Shown here one piece after another: positions 1 through 7,076 of a DNA stretch of 64,000 bases. Position numbers and translations under genes: made by a program. Source of the DNA: an uncultured Lachnospiraceae bacterium (GTDB taxonomy: Bacteria > Bacillota > Clostridia > Lachnospirales > Lachnospiraceae); contig CAKQXY010000002.1 in assembly GCA_934292725.1 (NCBI GenBank), forward strand, positions 1 to 64,000. Reading direction: 5' to 3'. The stretch's first letter is position 1; the number at the start of each line of letters is the position of its first letter. The notes under the pieces are model-generated. The model saw only the letters and a list, made by a program, of their open reading frames with translations. It did no database searches and was not told where the DNA came from.

Positions 1-1
1 T

Positions 2-235
2 TACATTCCAAAGAAATTGTCACAGCGAATGTATCATCTGACAGATGGAACAAAAGTTCAAAGAGACTGGTATTCCTCTTATTTACTGTATTGTATCAAT
101 AAAACTTATACACAGATCAACAAACTAAAATGTCGATCTAATTTTGCCACTATGTATCAAAAAGAAAAGAACATGATTGAAGAAATCATTCGTTCAAGAA
201 AAAAGATTATGAATTCCGGTATTCGTACCGTTTAA
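2..235 (+). CDS. TnpB/IS605 OrfB-type protein, C-terminal fragment (cut by window start)
   Basis: The open frame runs from the window edge to the stop at 233-235 and gives about 77 residues. The stretch with DGTKVQRDWYSSYLL resembles the last RuvC-like motif of TnpB/IS605 OrfB proteins, in which an RD pair is followed by a serine or alanine-rich helix; the aspartate would be the third catalytic acid of the RuvC site. The rest is a basic, helical tail ending in SGI-RTV. No zinc-ribbon cysteine pairs are visible in the part present, so this would be a zinc-less Firmicutes subtype. TnpB proteins are RNA-guided DNA nucleases carried by IS200/IS605-family elements and their guide RNA is normally made from the 3' end of the element, which fits the structured non-coding DNA that follows. 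Family assignment rests on one short motif recalled from the family and on context; the N-terminal two thirds lie outside the window. Confidence 0.55.
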   Translation, partial: YIPKKLSQRMYHLTDGTKVQRDWYSSYLLYCINKTYTQINKLKCRSNFATMYQKEKNMIEEIIRSRKKIMNSGIRTV

Positions 236-640
236 TTTCATAGCCCCGGGTATTTGACTTAGTATCCATCTGGGAGATCTTGTGGCCCAGAGAACGCGAA
301 TGTGAAGATTCAGTTCCATCGAATCGACACAAATGTGGTCGTAGGACTGCTTGTTCGCGAGTTTTGTTGCTCCGGAACAGATGTGTCTGCCAAAGTCCTT
401 GTGATGTACGCAGACACTAGAACTCCGTCAATGGAACCCCAGTGGCTTGCCGCTGGGTTAAGTCAGCTAAATGGCGGTGAGACGAGTTGCTTTTACGAGG
501 CCGAACGTTGTAGCGGGCCCGTTGTCAAAATACACTTACGTTGAAAATGTGTAGTGGGGTACCGCGGAAAAGAGAGGCCGACAAAACAATCGTCGAATCC
601 GCCTTTCGTAAGACTTTCGGGTTTCACCACTAAGTTCAAT
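236..640 (+). ncRNA. Candidate omega RNA (IS605-orfB-type structured RNA) and transposon right end
   Basis: This roughly 400-bp stretch after the tnpB-like stop has no convincing gene, is more GC-rich than its neighbours and is full of stems. Visible inverted repeats are 269-274/286-291 (6 bp), 383-390/410-417 (GTGTCTGC with GCAGACAC, 8 bp perfect), 438-445/450-457 (8 bp with one G-U pair closing a CTTG tetraloop), 531-535/549-553 and 553-557/627-631. TnpB-associated guide RNAs are transcribed from the 3' end of the element and end at its right boundary, and structured RNAs next to IS605 orfB genes have been reported in Firmicutes. The exact 5' end, processing and 3' boundary are not determinable here; the element should end near 630-640, where composition changes and a palindrome begins. 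An 80-codon open frame at 302-544 is judged spurious. Confidence 0.45.
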
Positions 641-651
641 ATATTGAACTT
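632..651. repeat. 20-bp perfect palindrome at transposon/host junction
   Basis: The sequence is a perfect inverted repeat of AAGTTCAATA about the centre at 641/642. It lies between the last stem of the putative omega RNA and the -35 hexamer of the downstream symporter promoter. The half-site word TTGAAC recurs at 644, 664 (the -35 itself) and 708. It may be an operator, a transposon-end structure or a small terminator without a long T tract. Nothing in the sequence decides between these. Confidence 0.5.
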
Positions 652-663
652 TCAAAATAACTC

Positions 664-692
664 TTGAACCACGAATTATATCGTGTTATAGT
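664..692 (+). promoter_or_regulatory. Promoter of the AGCS symporter gene
   Basis: TTGAAC (664-669), a 17-bp spacer and TATAGT (687-692) form a good vegetative promoter about 40 bp before the start codon. The spacer contains the inverted repeat CACGA-N6-TCGTG (670-685), which would place a repressor between the -35 and -10 boxes if it is a real operator. Confidence 0.7.
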
Positions 693-734
693 GTCCCTTG
701 TAAAATTTTGAACTAACAAGAAAGAGGATTTTTT

Positions 735-2129
735 ATGCTTCAATTTATTGAGACCGTCAATTCAGCCGTGAACAATTTCATCTGGGGTGTTCCGGCTATG
801 GTCTGCATCTTTGGCGTTGGCCTTTATTTGAGCCTTCGCACACGTTTTCTCCAGATACGCAAATTCCCTTATGCAATTAAAACAACAATTGGAAGAATGT
901 TCCGCAAAAAGAATGCATCTGATGGTGCTTTGACACCATTTCAGGCTGTATGTACTGCACTTGCTGCAACTGTTGGTACTGGAAATATTGCCGGTGTTGC
1001 CGGTGCGATTGCAATAGGCGGACCTGGAGCTATCTTTTGGATGTGGATCTCTGCTATTCTTGGCATGTGCACCAAATTTGCTGAGGTAACACTTGCTGTT
1101 CATTTCCGCGAGAAAAATGCCGATGGCGATCTGGTCGGTGGTCCAATGTATTACATAAAAAATGGTCTTGGAAAACGTTGGATGTGGCTTGCTTATCTTT
1201 TTGCCGCCTTTGGCGTACTGACTGTATTCGGAACTGGAAACGCAACACAAGTTAACACAATCACCACTGCTATTAATTCAGCTCTTCTTGATTTTCACGT
1301 AATCTCTAAGGATGCTGTGTCAACTTCCAATTTAATCATTGGTATTGTCATGGCTGCACTTGTTGCACTCATTTTGTTGGGCGGTGTAAAACGTATCGGA
1401 CAAGTAACAGAAAAACTTGTTCCTTTTATGGCACTGTTATATATCGTTCTTGCTGTCGGTGTTGTCTTAATCAATATCCGCACAATTCCTACCGTATTTG
1501 CTTCTATTTTTGAAGGTGCATTTAAACCATCTGCCGTAACTGGCGGCATTGTCGGAAGCATGTTTACCAGTATGAAAAAGGGTGTTTCCCGCGGTATCTT
1601 CTCTAATGAGGCTGGACTTGGTACTGGTTCTATCGCCCACGCATGTGCAGACACTAGAAAACCTGTAAAGCAGGGAATGTTTGGTATATTTGAAGTATTT
1701 ACTGATACAATTGTAATCTGTACTTTGACTGCACTTGTTATTCTTTGCAGCGGCACCACAATTGAATATGGAGCTGCAGCTGGTGCAGAGCTTACGATCT
1801 CTGGTTTTACTAGTGTATATGGAAGCTGGGTTTCCATCTTCACGGCACTTGCTATGTGCTGCTTCGCCTTCTCTACCATTCTTGGCTGGGGACTGTACGG
1901 TGCCCGCTGCATCGAGTTTTTGTTCTCTGAGAAGGTAATTAAGCCATTTATGGTTGTTTACTCTCTTGTCGCGATCTTGGGTGCAACCGCAAACCTTGGT
2001 CTGATGTGGAATATTGCCGAAACCTTCAATGGTTTGATGGCAATCCCGAACTTGATTGCATTATTCCTGCTGTCTGGAACCGTGGTTCGTCTGACAAAGG
2101 AATATTTCGCAACGGAAGGGGCAAAATAA
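735..2129 (+). CDS. AGCS family alanine/glycine:sodium symporter
   Basis: The 464-residue product is a polytopic membrane protein with about ten to eleven hydrophobic segments and is the usual length for the alanine or glycine:cation symporter family (PF01235). Family hallmarks are the stretch TPFQAVCTALAATVGTGNIA (about residues 77-96), followed by GVAGAIAIGGPGA and FWMW, and the later SNEAGLGTGSIAHA segment. Members import alanine, glycine or related amino acids with sodium or protons across the cytoplasmic membrane. The start is supported by an AAAGAGG ribosome site 7 nt upstream. The gene stands alone, with its own promoter at 664-692 and a strong terminator after it. The substrate cannot be read from sequence. 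The neighbouring transposon end reaches close to its promoter, so its expression could have been changed by the insertion. Confidence 0.9.
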   Translation: MLQFIETVNSAVNNFIWGVPAMVCIFGVGLYLSLRTRFLQIRKFPYAIKTTIGRMFRKKNASDGALTPFQAVCTALAATVGTGNIAGVAGAIAIGGPGAIFWMWISAILGMCTKFAEVTLAVHFREKNADGDLVGGPMYYIKNGLGKRWMWLAYLFAAFGVLTVFGTGNATQVNTITTAINSALLDFHVISKDAVSTSNLIIGIVMAALVALILLGGVKRIGQVTEKLVPFMALLYIVLAVGVVLINIRTIPTVFASIFEGAFKPSAVTGGIVGSMFTSMKKGVSRGIFSNEAGLGTGSIAHACADTRKPVKQGMFGIFEVFTDTIVICTLTALVILCSGTTIEYGAAAGAELTISGFTSVYGSWVSIFTALAMCCFAFSTILGWGLYGARCIEFLFSEKVIKPFMVVYSLVAILGATANLGLMWNIAETFNGLMAIPNLIALFLLSGTVVRLTKEYFATEGAK

Positions 2130-2152
2130 GAGATTCGCAAACAAATCACATA

Positions 2153-2209
2153 ACAAAAAAACAGGCATCCCTGACCGGAATTCATACCGGTTGGAGGTGC
2201 CTATTTTTT
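2153..2209 (+). terminator. Rho-independent terminator of the symporter gene
   Basis: An imperfect long hairpin between AGGCA-CC (from 2163) and GG-TGCCT (to 2202), with an inner CCGG/CCGG helix, is followed by a run of six T (2204-2209). An A-run just before it (2153-2160) could let it also act on the opposite strand. Confidence 0.75.
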
Positions 2210-2296
2210 CATCTCATGGGTTTGATTTTACGAATGGGATTCTAAATCGTTACGTTAATTTTTTAATTTGTCGCAGTAGCAATCAAATCCTCTAAA

Positions 2297-3073
2297 TTAC
2301 GAATTCGTTCCAACAATCGACTTTACCAGCTCTGCCCACTTTTCTGGATAGCACGCCAACAGTTCCTCGTGCTGCAAATCCTGCTCGTGAATGACTGGAT
2401 GTGCAAAGTGCTGTTCATAACGAGCCCGGTATTTTTCGCCCATCTTCGTCGCATAAAAGATGTGAATCTCAGTTCCGGGAACGTCCAATTTATCTGGAAG
2501 CGGTGTAATCAAATCGGAATAAAACTGCATTTCGCAGCTTTTCTTTGTCACATAGGGACGCGCACCGCCAAACATTTCCATAAATGCCTCTACATAGGCG
2601 CCCATCTCACTTCTTCTCTTTTCAAAGTGCTTATTCAAAAAGCCGAGCTTAAATTTGCCATCGCGAATTAACGGATAAATTAACGGCATCATAATACGTG
2701 TCATCAGCTTTGCCGCGAATGGAGAGGACTGATCCAAATCAGAGCTTCCCAAAATTCCATAATCCATCTGAATCTTCTGGCGTGAGGCAAGCAAGCCGAC
2801 AAAAGAACCGCCCAGTGAACAGCCATACGCTGCACGGATATGACCGCCGCAATACTTTTTGATATAGCTTTCGATCTTTTTTGTCTCCTGAATCATGCCT
2901 GGAAATTCGGTGCGCTCCGTCTCATCAAAACCATCGTAGCTGACGCAGAGGACATGGTAGGTATCCTCTAACAGAGGGATTACATGCTGAAAGTTACTTT
3001 TCCAGTGACAGCACGTTCCCGGCAGCAGCAGAATCGCCGGATTTTCTTTTCTTCCAAATGAATATACCTTCAT
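2297..3073 (-). CDS. Alpha/beta hydrolase family protein
   Basis: With the ATG at 3071-3073 the product has 258 residues. That start has AGGAG 6-7 nt upstream; a longer reading from a TTG six codons earlier would put the ribosome site inside the gene. The fold signature is clear: a first strand ending in LLLPGTCCHW (oxyanion-hole region, about residues 15-24) and the nucleophile elbow GCSLGG with Ser about 86. The likely catalytic histidine is in LQHEELL near the C-terminus, before a YPEKW motif. No signal peptide or membrane segment is present, so it is cytoplasmic. Similar small hydrolases are common in Lachnospiraceae and mostly uncharacterised; the substrate is unknown. It sits between two terminators and appears to be a single-gene transcript. 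Confidence 0.75.
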   Translation of the reverse strand: MKVYSFGRKENPAILLLPGTCCHWKSNFQHVIPLLEDTYHVLCVSYDGFDETERTEFPGMIQETKKIESYIKKYCGGHIRAAYGCSLGGSFVGLLASRQKIQMDYGILGSSDLDQSSPFAAKLMTRIMMPLIYPLIRDGKFKLGFLNKHFEKRRSEMGAYVEAFMEMFGGARPYVTKKSCEMQFYSDLITPLPDKLDVPGTEIHIFYATKMGEKYRARYEQHFAHPVIHEQDLQHEELLACYPEKWAELVKSIVGTNS

Positions 3074-3175
3074 AACGTTCTCCTTTTTCAAACAATTCTA
3101 CTGCTATTTTACACCTGTTTTCGTTGCTTTTCCAGACCTTTGCTCATTTTCACTGCTCTTGAAAAATTTTCCCGA

Positions 3176-3224
3176 TAAAAAAAGGCAGGTACCTTCGTGA
3201 TATACACGGCTGTAACCTGCCTTT
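3176..3224 (-). terminator. Terminator of the ABC exporter operon
   Basis: A perfect 10-bp stem AAAGGCAGGT (3181-3190)/ACCTGCCTTT (3215-3224) encloses a 24-nt loop. Read on the minus strand it is followed by a run of T (complement of the A-run from 3177), so it ends transcripts coming from the two exporter genes. Confidence 0.75.
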
Positions 3225-3309
3225 CTCATTCTTATTCTTTCTTATTTTTGTTCTTGTAATTCTAATTTAGAAATTTAATCAATTCTTATGATCCATTTTT
3301 AAATTCTCA

Positions 3310-5148
3310 TCAGCTTAACTCAAACATACCGTGATACAGCTGATAATATTTTCCTTTCTGCTCTAAAAGATCGTCGTGATCACCTCTCTCGACGATCTTT
3401 CCTTGTTCAAGGACCATAATTGCATTGGAATTGCGCACAGTACTAAGGCGATGGGCAATGACAAAGACAGTTCTTCCCTCCATCAGCTGATCCATTCCAC
3501 GCTCAATCAATGCCTCTGTACGTGTATCGACTGATGAGGTTGCCTCATCGAGAATGAGCACCGGCGGATCTGCTACTGCTGCTCGCGCAATTGCAAGAAG
3601 CTGTCTTTGTCCCTGCGATAAATTGGCACCATCTGCTGTCACAAGTGTATCATAGCCCTGCGGCAAACGGCGAATAAACGAGTCGGCATTGGCAATCTTT
3701 GCCGCCTTCTCAATCTCTTTTTGTGTCGCATCCAGCTTTCCAAAGCGAATATTCTCGGCAACTGTTCCAGTAAACAAATGCGTATCCTGAAGAACAATGC
3801 CAAGTGAATGGCGAAGTGCATCCTTTTTGATATCGCGCACATCAATGCCATCATAAATGACAAAACCACCTTGAACATCGTAGAAACGATTGATCAAATT
3901 TGTGATTGTCGTCTTTCCCGCTCCGGTAGAACCGACAAATGCAATTTTTTGACCTGGCTTTGCATACAGACTAATCTGCTTTAAAATCATTCGATCATCA
4001 TCGTATCCAAAGTCTACATGGTCAAATCGCACATCACCTTTTAATTCAACGAGAGTGCCATCTGCCTTTTTCCATGCCCACAGACCTGTCTTTTCCTTGC
4101 ACTCTTCTAAGCCAGTCTCTGTTTTTCTGACACGAACAAGATCGGTCTTTCCATCATCTACCTCTGGTGCCTCATCCATTACCTTGAAGACACGCTCAGC
4201 ACCTGCTAACGCTGCCAAGAGGAAATTACTTTGCTGTGTAAACTGGTTAATTGGAAGTGCTGCCTGACGAACAAACACCAAATAGCTTGCTAAGCTTCCA
4301 AGATCGGTGTGGCCATTTAATGCCAGAAGACCACCTAACACGGCAACAATTGCATAATTGATATAGGAAATGCTGACAACCATTGGAACCATTGTCGCTG
4401 CATAGCCCTGCGCACCAGTTCCTGCCTTTCGAAGCTCTTCATTTTTAGCACAAAACTCGTTAAAGCTCTTGCCCTCATGATTGAAGACTTTAACGACCTT
4501 CTGACCATTAATCATCTCCTCGATATAGCCATTTAACTCACCGAGACTTGCCTGCTGCTTTGCATAGTATTGCTTGCTCTTGCCTCCGCTAAACTTAATA
4601 TACCAAAACATAAACGCATAGCAGACCGTCACAATTAGCGAAAGCTTCCAGTTTAAAATATAGAGCATCAAGAGTGTTCCGACAATCTGAATGAACGTCT
4701 GAATAACCATCGCAAAGCTGTTATTCAGCGCATCTGAGATCGTATCAATATCATTAGTGAACAAGCTCATGATATCGCCATGTTTTCTGGTATCGAAAAA
4801 CTTTAACGGAAGCTTCTGTACATGGGCAAATAAATCATGTCGAATATCATAAATCACTCGCTGGGCAACCTTCACCATCGTCTGTGAATATCCCCATGCT
4901 GACAACGCACCCAGTCCAAAGATCAAGGCGGCAACTGCCACACCTCTCACCAGTGTCGATACCTTGCCATCGACAAGATTGTTGACAATCGGACGAATCA
5001 TATAGGTGCCAAGCAGATTGGCGATTGCACTGATGCTGACAAGCACGGCCACAACTAATAGCATTTTCTTATGTCTTCCCAGATATGACAAAAAGATGCG
5101 AAGCGTCTGCTTTAAATTTTCCGGGCGCTTATTATTCTTCTGAGCCAT
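3310..5148 (-). CDS. Heterodimeric ABC exporter subunit, canonical ATP site
   Basis: The 612-residue product is a half-size ABC exporter: an N-terminal six-helix membrane domain (about residues 25-325) followed by a nucleotide-binding domain. That domain has Walker A GSTGAGKTT, a signature written LSQGQRQL, Walker B plus catalytic glutamate in LILDEATSSVD, and the switch histidine in IAHRLST. An insert of about 40 residues between the two domains includes an EECKEKTGLWAW stretch. The gene overlaps the upstream exporter gene by 17 bp and has a GGAGG ribosome site, as expected for co-translated partners. In heterodimeric exporters of the TM287/288 and LmrCD kind this would be the subunit with the intact catalytic site. 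The cargo is unknown (drugs, lipids or peptides are all possible). Confidence 0.9.
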   Translation of the reverse strand: MAQKNNKRPENLKQTLRIFLSYLGRHKKMLLVVAVLVSISAIANLLGTYMIRPIVNNLVDGKVSTLVRGVAVAALIFGLGALSAWGYSQTMVKVAQRVIYDIRHDLFAHVQKLPLKFFDTRKHGDIMSLFTNDIDTISDALNNSFAMVIQTFIQIVGTLLMLYILNWKLSLIVTVCYAFMFWYIKFSGGKSKQYYAKQQASLGELNGYIEEMINGQKVVKVFNHEGKSFNEFCAKNEELRKAGTGAQGYAATMVPMVVSISYINYAIVAVLGGLLALNGHTDLGSLASYLVFVRQAALPINQFTQQSNFLLAALAGAERVFKVMDEAPEVDDGKTDLVRVRKTETGLEECKEKTGLWAWKKADGTLVELKGDVRFDHVDFGYDDDRMILKQISLYAKPGQKIAFVGSTGAGKTTITNLINRFYDVQGGFVIYDGIDVRDIKKDALRHSLGIVLQDTHLFTGTVAENIRFGKLDATQKEIEKAAKIANADSFIRRLPQGYDTLVTADGANLSQGQRQLLAIARAAVADPPVLILDEATSSVDTRTEALIERGMDQLMEGRTVFVIAHRLSTVRNSNAIMVLEQGKIVERGDHDDLLEQKGKYYQLYHGMFELS

Positions 5149-6877
5149 CGCTATCGCCTCCCTTCATCTGTGATGCATAGATTTCCTGATAGATGGAATC
5201 GTGAGCCAACAGAGCCTTATGCGTTCCCACTTTATGGATTTTTCCATCATCCAAAATCACAATCTGATCGGTATTCATCACAGACGTAATTCTCTGTGCA
5301 ATGATAATCTTTGTCACATCCTGATAAGAAGCAAGTGCCTTTCGAATCTTCTTTTCGGTTGCGGTATCAACTGCGCTTGTAGAATCATCGAAAATTAAAA
5401 TCTTTGCTTTTCCAAGAAGGGCTCGCGCAATACAAAGACGTTGCTTTTGACCACCAGAAAGATTATTTCCGCCCTGCTCTAGCATCGTATCGAGTCCCTC
5501 TGGCATTCGATTTAAAAATTCATCAGCGCAAGCTGCACGACAAGCTTCCCAGATTGTCTCATCGTCTGCATCTGGATTTCCCCACTTTAGGTTATCTCGA
5601 ACAGTTCCCGAGAACAACACATTCTTTTGAAGTGTAATATTGACACTATCTCGCAGTGCCGTTAGATCATAATCGCGCACATCCACACCACCGACGCGCA
5701 CAGTACCTTTTGTCGCATCATACAGACGCGGAATCAGCTGGACAAGAGTGGTCTTTGCCGATCCTGTTGTTCCGATCACACCAATTGTCTGACCTGCCGG
5801 AATATGAAGATTGACATTTTCAAGCGCATATTCTCTTGCATCCACACGATATTTAAATGAAACATCGTTAAAATCAATACTGCCATCCTTCACTTCTTTT
5901 ACACCGTTTTCAGGTGAGGTCAGCACAATATCTTCGTCCAAGATTTCTGCAATACGATGTGCACTTGCCAGTGAGCGTGTCAATAAAAGGAATACATTGG
6001 CAAGCATCATAAGAGAATTGATGACCTGCATGACATAGCTTAAAAATCCAGTTAAATTTCCAACGGCAAGCTCCGATTTTAAGATCATATTTCCACCGAA
6101 CCACAAAATCAGTACAATTGTGGTATACATAACTGCCTGAAAGGCTGGCAGATTGAGCACTGCATAGTGAAAGGTTGTCTCACTGGATCTTGCCATATCG
6201 TGATTTACTTCCTCGAATTTGTCCTCCTCATACTCGTCACGGACAAATGCCTTTACCGCACGGATTGCTGTAAGTCCCTCCTGCACAACCTGATTGAGTC
6301 GATCCATGATACTTTGTAGTCTCGTATACATTGGCGCAACTTTTCGCACAATCAGAAAAAGGATGATTCCAAGAATTGGCGTACAAACAATAAAAACAAA
6401 TGCCAGCTTCGGATTCATCCAAAAGGAAAGACCAATTCCCATAATCAAAAGGGATGGTCCTCTTGTGATCGGGCGAAAGCCCGAAATGATCATATTTTGA
6501 AGTACATTGACATCTGTTGTCATTCTGGTAATCAAAGATGACGTCACAAAATGATCCAAATTGGAGAAGGCATACTGCTGCACCTTCGCATACTCAGCCT
6601 TTCGAATCTCAGCTCCCCATCCGTAGGATGCCCTTGCCGAAAACTTTGCATACAAAAGACCGGTAATCAGTGCGCCAAGTGCAAGCAGTGCCATCTGAAC
6701 GCCCTTCATATAGATATAATGGACATCTCGGCCGGCCACTCCAATATCAATTAAATCTGAAATCATGATCGGAATAAATAACTCAAATGCCGTCTCGATC
6801 ATGACAAACACAGCGCCAAGGATCATGTCCTTTTTATAAGGACCCATGTATCCGAACAGACGCTTCATATCTTTCAT
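5132..6877 (-). CDS. Heterodimeric ABC exporter subunit, degenerate ATP site
   Basis: The start chosen is the ATG at 6875-6877, 8 nt after AAAGGAG; the GTG and ATG just upstream are too close to that site. The 581-residue product has the six-helix exporter membrane domain and an ATPase domain with several substitutions. Walker A reads GTTGSAKTT, the residue after Walker B is aspartate instead of glutamate (IFDDSTSAVD), and the switch histidine is glutamine (IAQRITS). The signature LSGGQKQR is normal. This set of changes is exactly what is known for the TM287/LmrC-type partner that carries the non-hydrolysing site. It is first in a two-gene operon with its canonical partner. No MarR or other regulator gene adjoins it; control may lie in the 5' leader hairpin. 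Confidence 0.9.
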   Translation of the reverse strand: MKDMKRLFGYMGPYKKDMILGAVFVMIETAFELFIPIMISDLIDIGVAGRDVHYIYMKGVQMALLALGALITGLLYAKFSARASYGWGAEIRKAEYAKVQQYAFSNLDHFVTSSLITRMTTDVNVLQNMIISGFRPITRGPSLLIMGIGLSFWMNPKLAFVFIVCTPILGIILFLIVRKVAPMYTRLQSIMDRLNQVVQEGLTAIRAVKAFVRDEYEEDKFEEVNHDMARSSETTFHYAVLNLPAFQAVMYTTIVLILWFGGNMILKSELAVGNLTGFLSYVMQVINSLMMLANVFLLLTRSLASAHRIAEILDEDIVLTSPENGVKEVKDGSIDFNDVSFKYRVDAREYALENVNLHIPAGQTIGVIGTTGSAKTTLVQLIPRLYDATKGTVRVGGVDVRDYDLTALRDSVNITLQKNVLFSGTVRDNLKWGNPDADDETIWEACRAACADEFLNRMPEGLDTMLEQGGNNLSGGQKQRLCIARALLGKAKILIFDDSTSAVDTATEKKIRKALASYQDVTKIIIAQRITSVMNTDQIVILDDGKIHKVGTHKALLAHDSIYQEIYASQMKGGDSDGSEE

Positions 6878-6902
6878 TCTCATCACTCCTTTGCATATTT
6901 TG

Positions 6903-6973
6903 GATACTAAAGTCTCAAAGTCAAAACCTCTAATGCAGGCATGATCAGCTTGTGACTTTTCGACCTTAGTATC
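6903..6973 (-). promoter_or_regulatory. Long hairpin at the 5' end of the exporter mRNA
   Basis: On the minus strand GATACTAAGGTC (from 6973) pairs with GACTTTAGTATC (to 6903), 12 bp with one G-U pair. After a symmetric GA/GA internal loop, AAAGTCA (6953-6959 region) pairs with TGACTTT (6917-6923). The terminal part of about 30 nt is unstructured by eye. The hairpin begins almost exactly at the start predicted from the promoter at 6976-7005 and ends about 25 nt before the gene. It may stabilise the mRNA or be a protein or ligand binding element; no known riboswitch class was recognised. Confidence 0.5.
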
Positions 6974-6975
6974 AT

Positions 6976-7005
6976 ATTATACAACAAGTAGAGTTTTCTT
7001 TACAA
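6976..7005 (-). promoter_or_regulatory. Promoter of the ABC exporter operon
   Basis: On the minus strand TTGTAA (complement of 7000-7005), an 18-bp spacer and a perfect TATAAT (complement of 6976-6981) precede the leader hairpin. The start point would fall near 6969. Confidence 0.6.
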
Positions 7006-7046
7006 TGTGCTATTTTTACGGTAATTTTGTATTTTTTCGTTGTTTT

Positions 7047-7069
7047 GGGATCAGGCAGAACTGACACCA
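7047..7069. repeat. Small palindromic repeat, degraded copy
   Basis: TCAGGCAGAACTGAC with flanking GGGA and ACCA matches the repeat at 15239-15264 except at two stem positions, which become mismatched here. It lies just after the last gene of the GH95-GH43-GH2-GH39 operon, so the two copies bracket that operon. There is no T tract, so it does not look like a terminator. Confidence 0.6.
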
Positions 7070-7076
7070 TTCTCCC

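Noticed and set aside
302..544. 80-codon plus-strand frame after the tnpB-like gene
   Set aside because: It has no ribosome site, cuts through several perfect RNA stems and resembles no protein family; the region is better explained as structured RNA.
762..1912. Minus-strand frames of 162 and 205 codons inside the symporter gene
   Set aside because: They are antisense shadows of a clear AGCS gene, without start signals or family motifs.
7047..7069. Terminator after the GH39 gene
   Set aside because: The stem has two mismatches and no T-run on the minus strand; it matches the repeat at 15239 instead.
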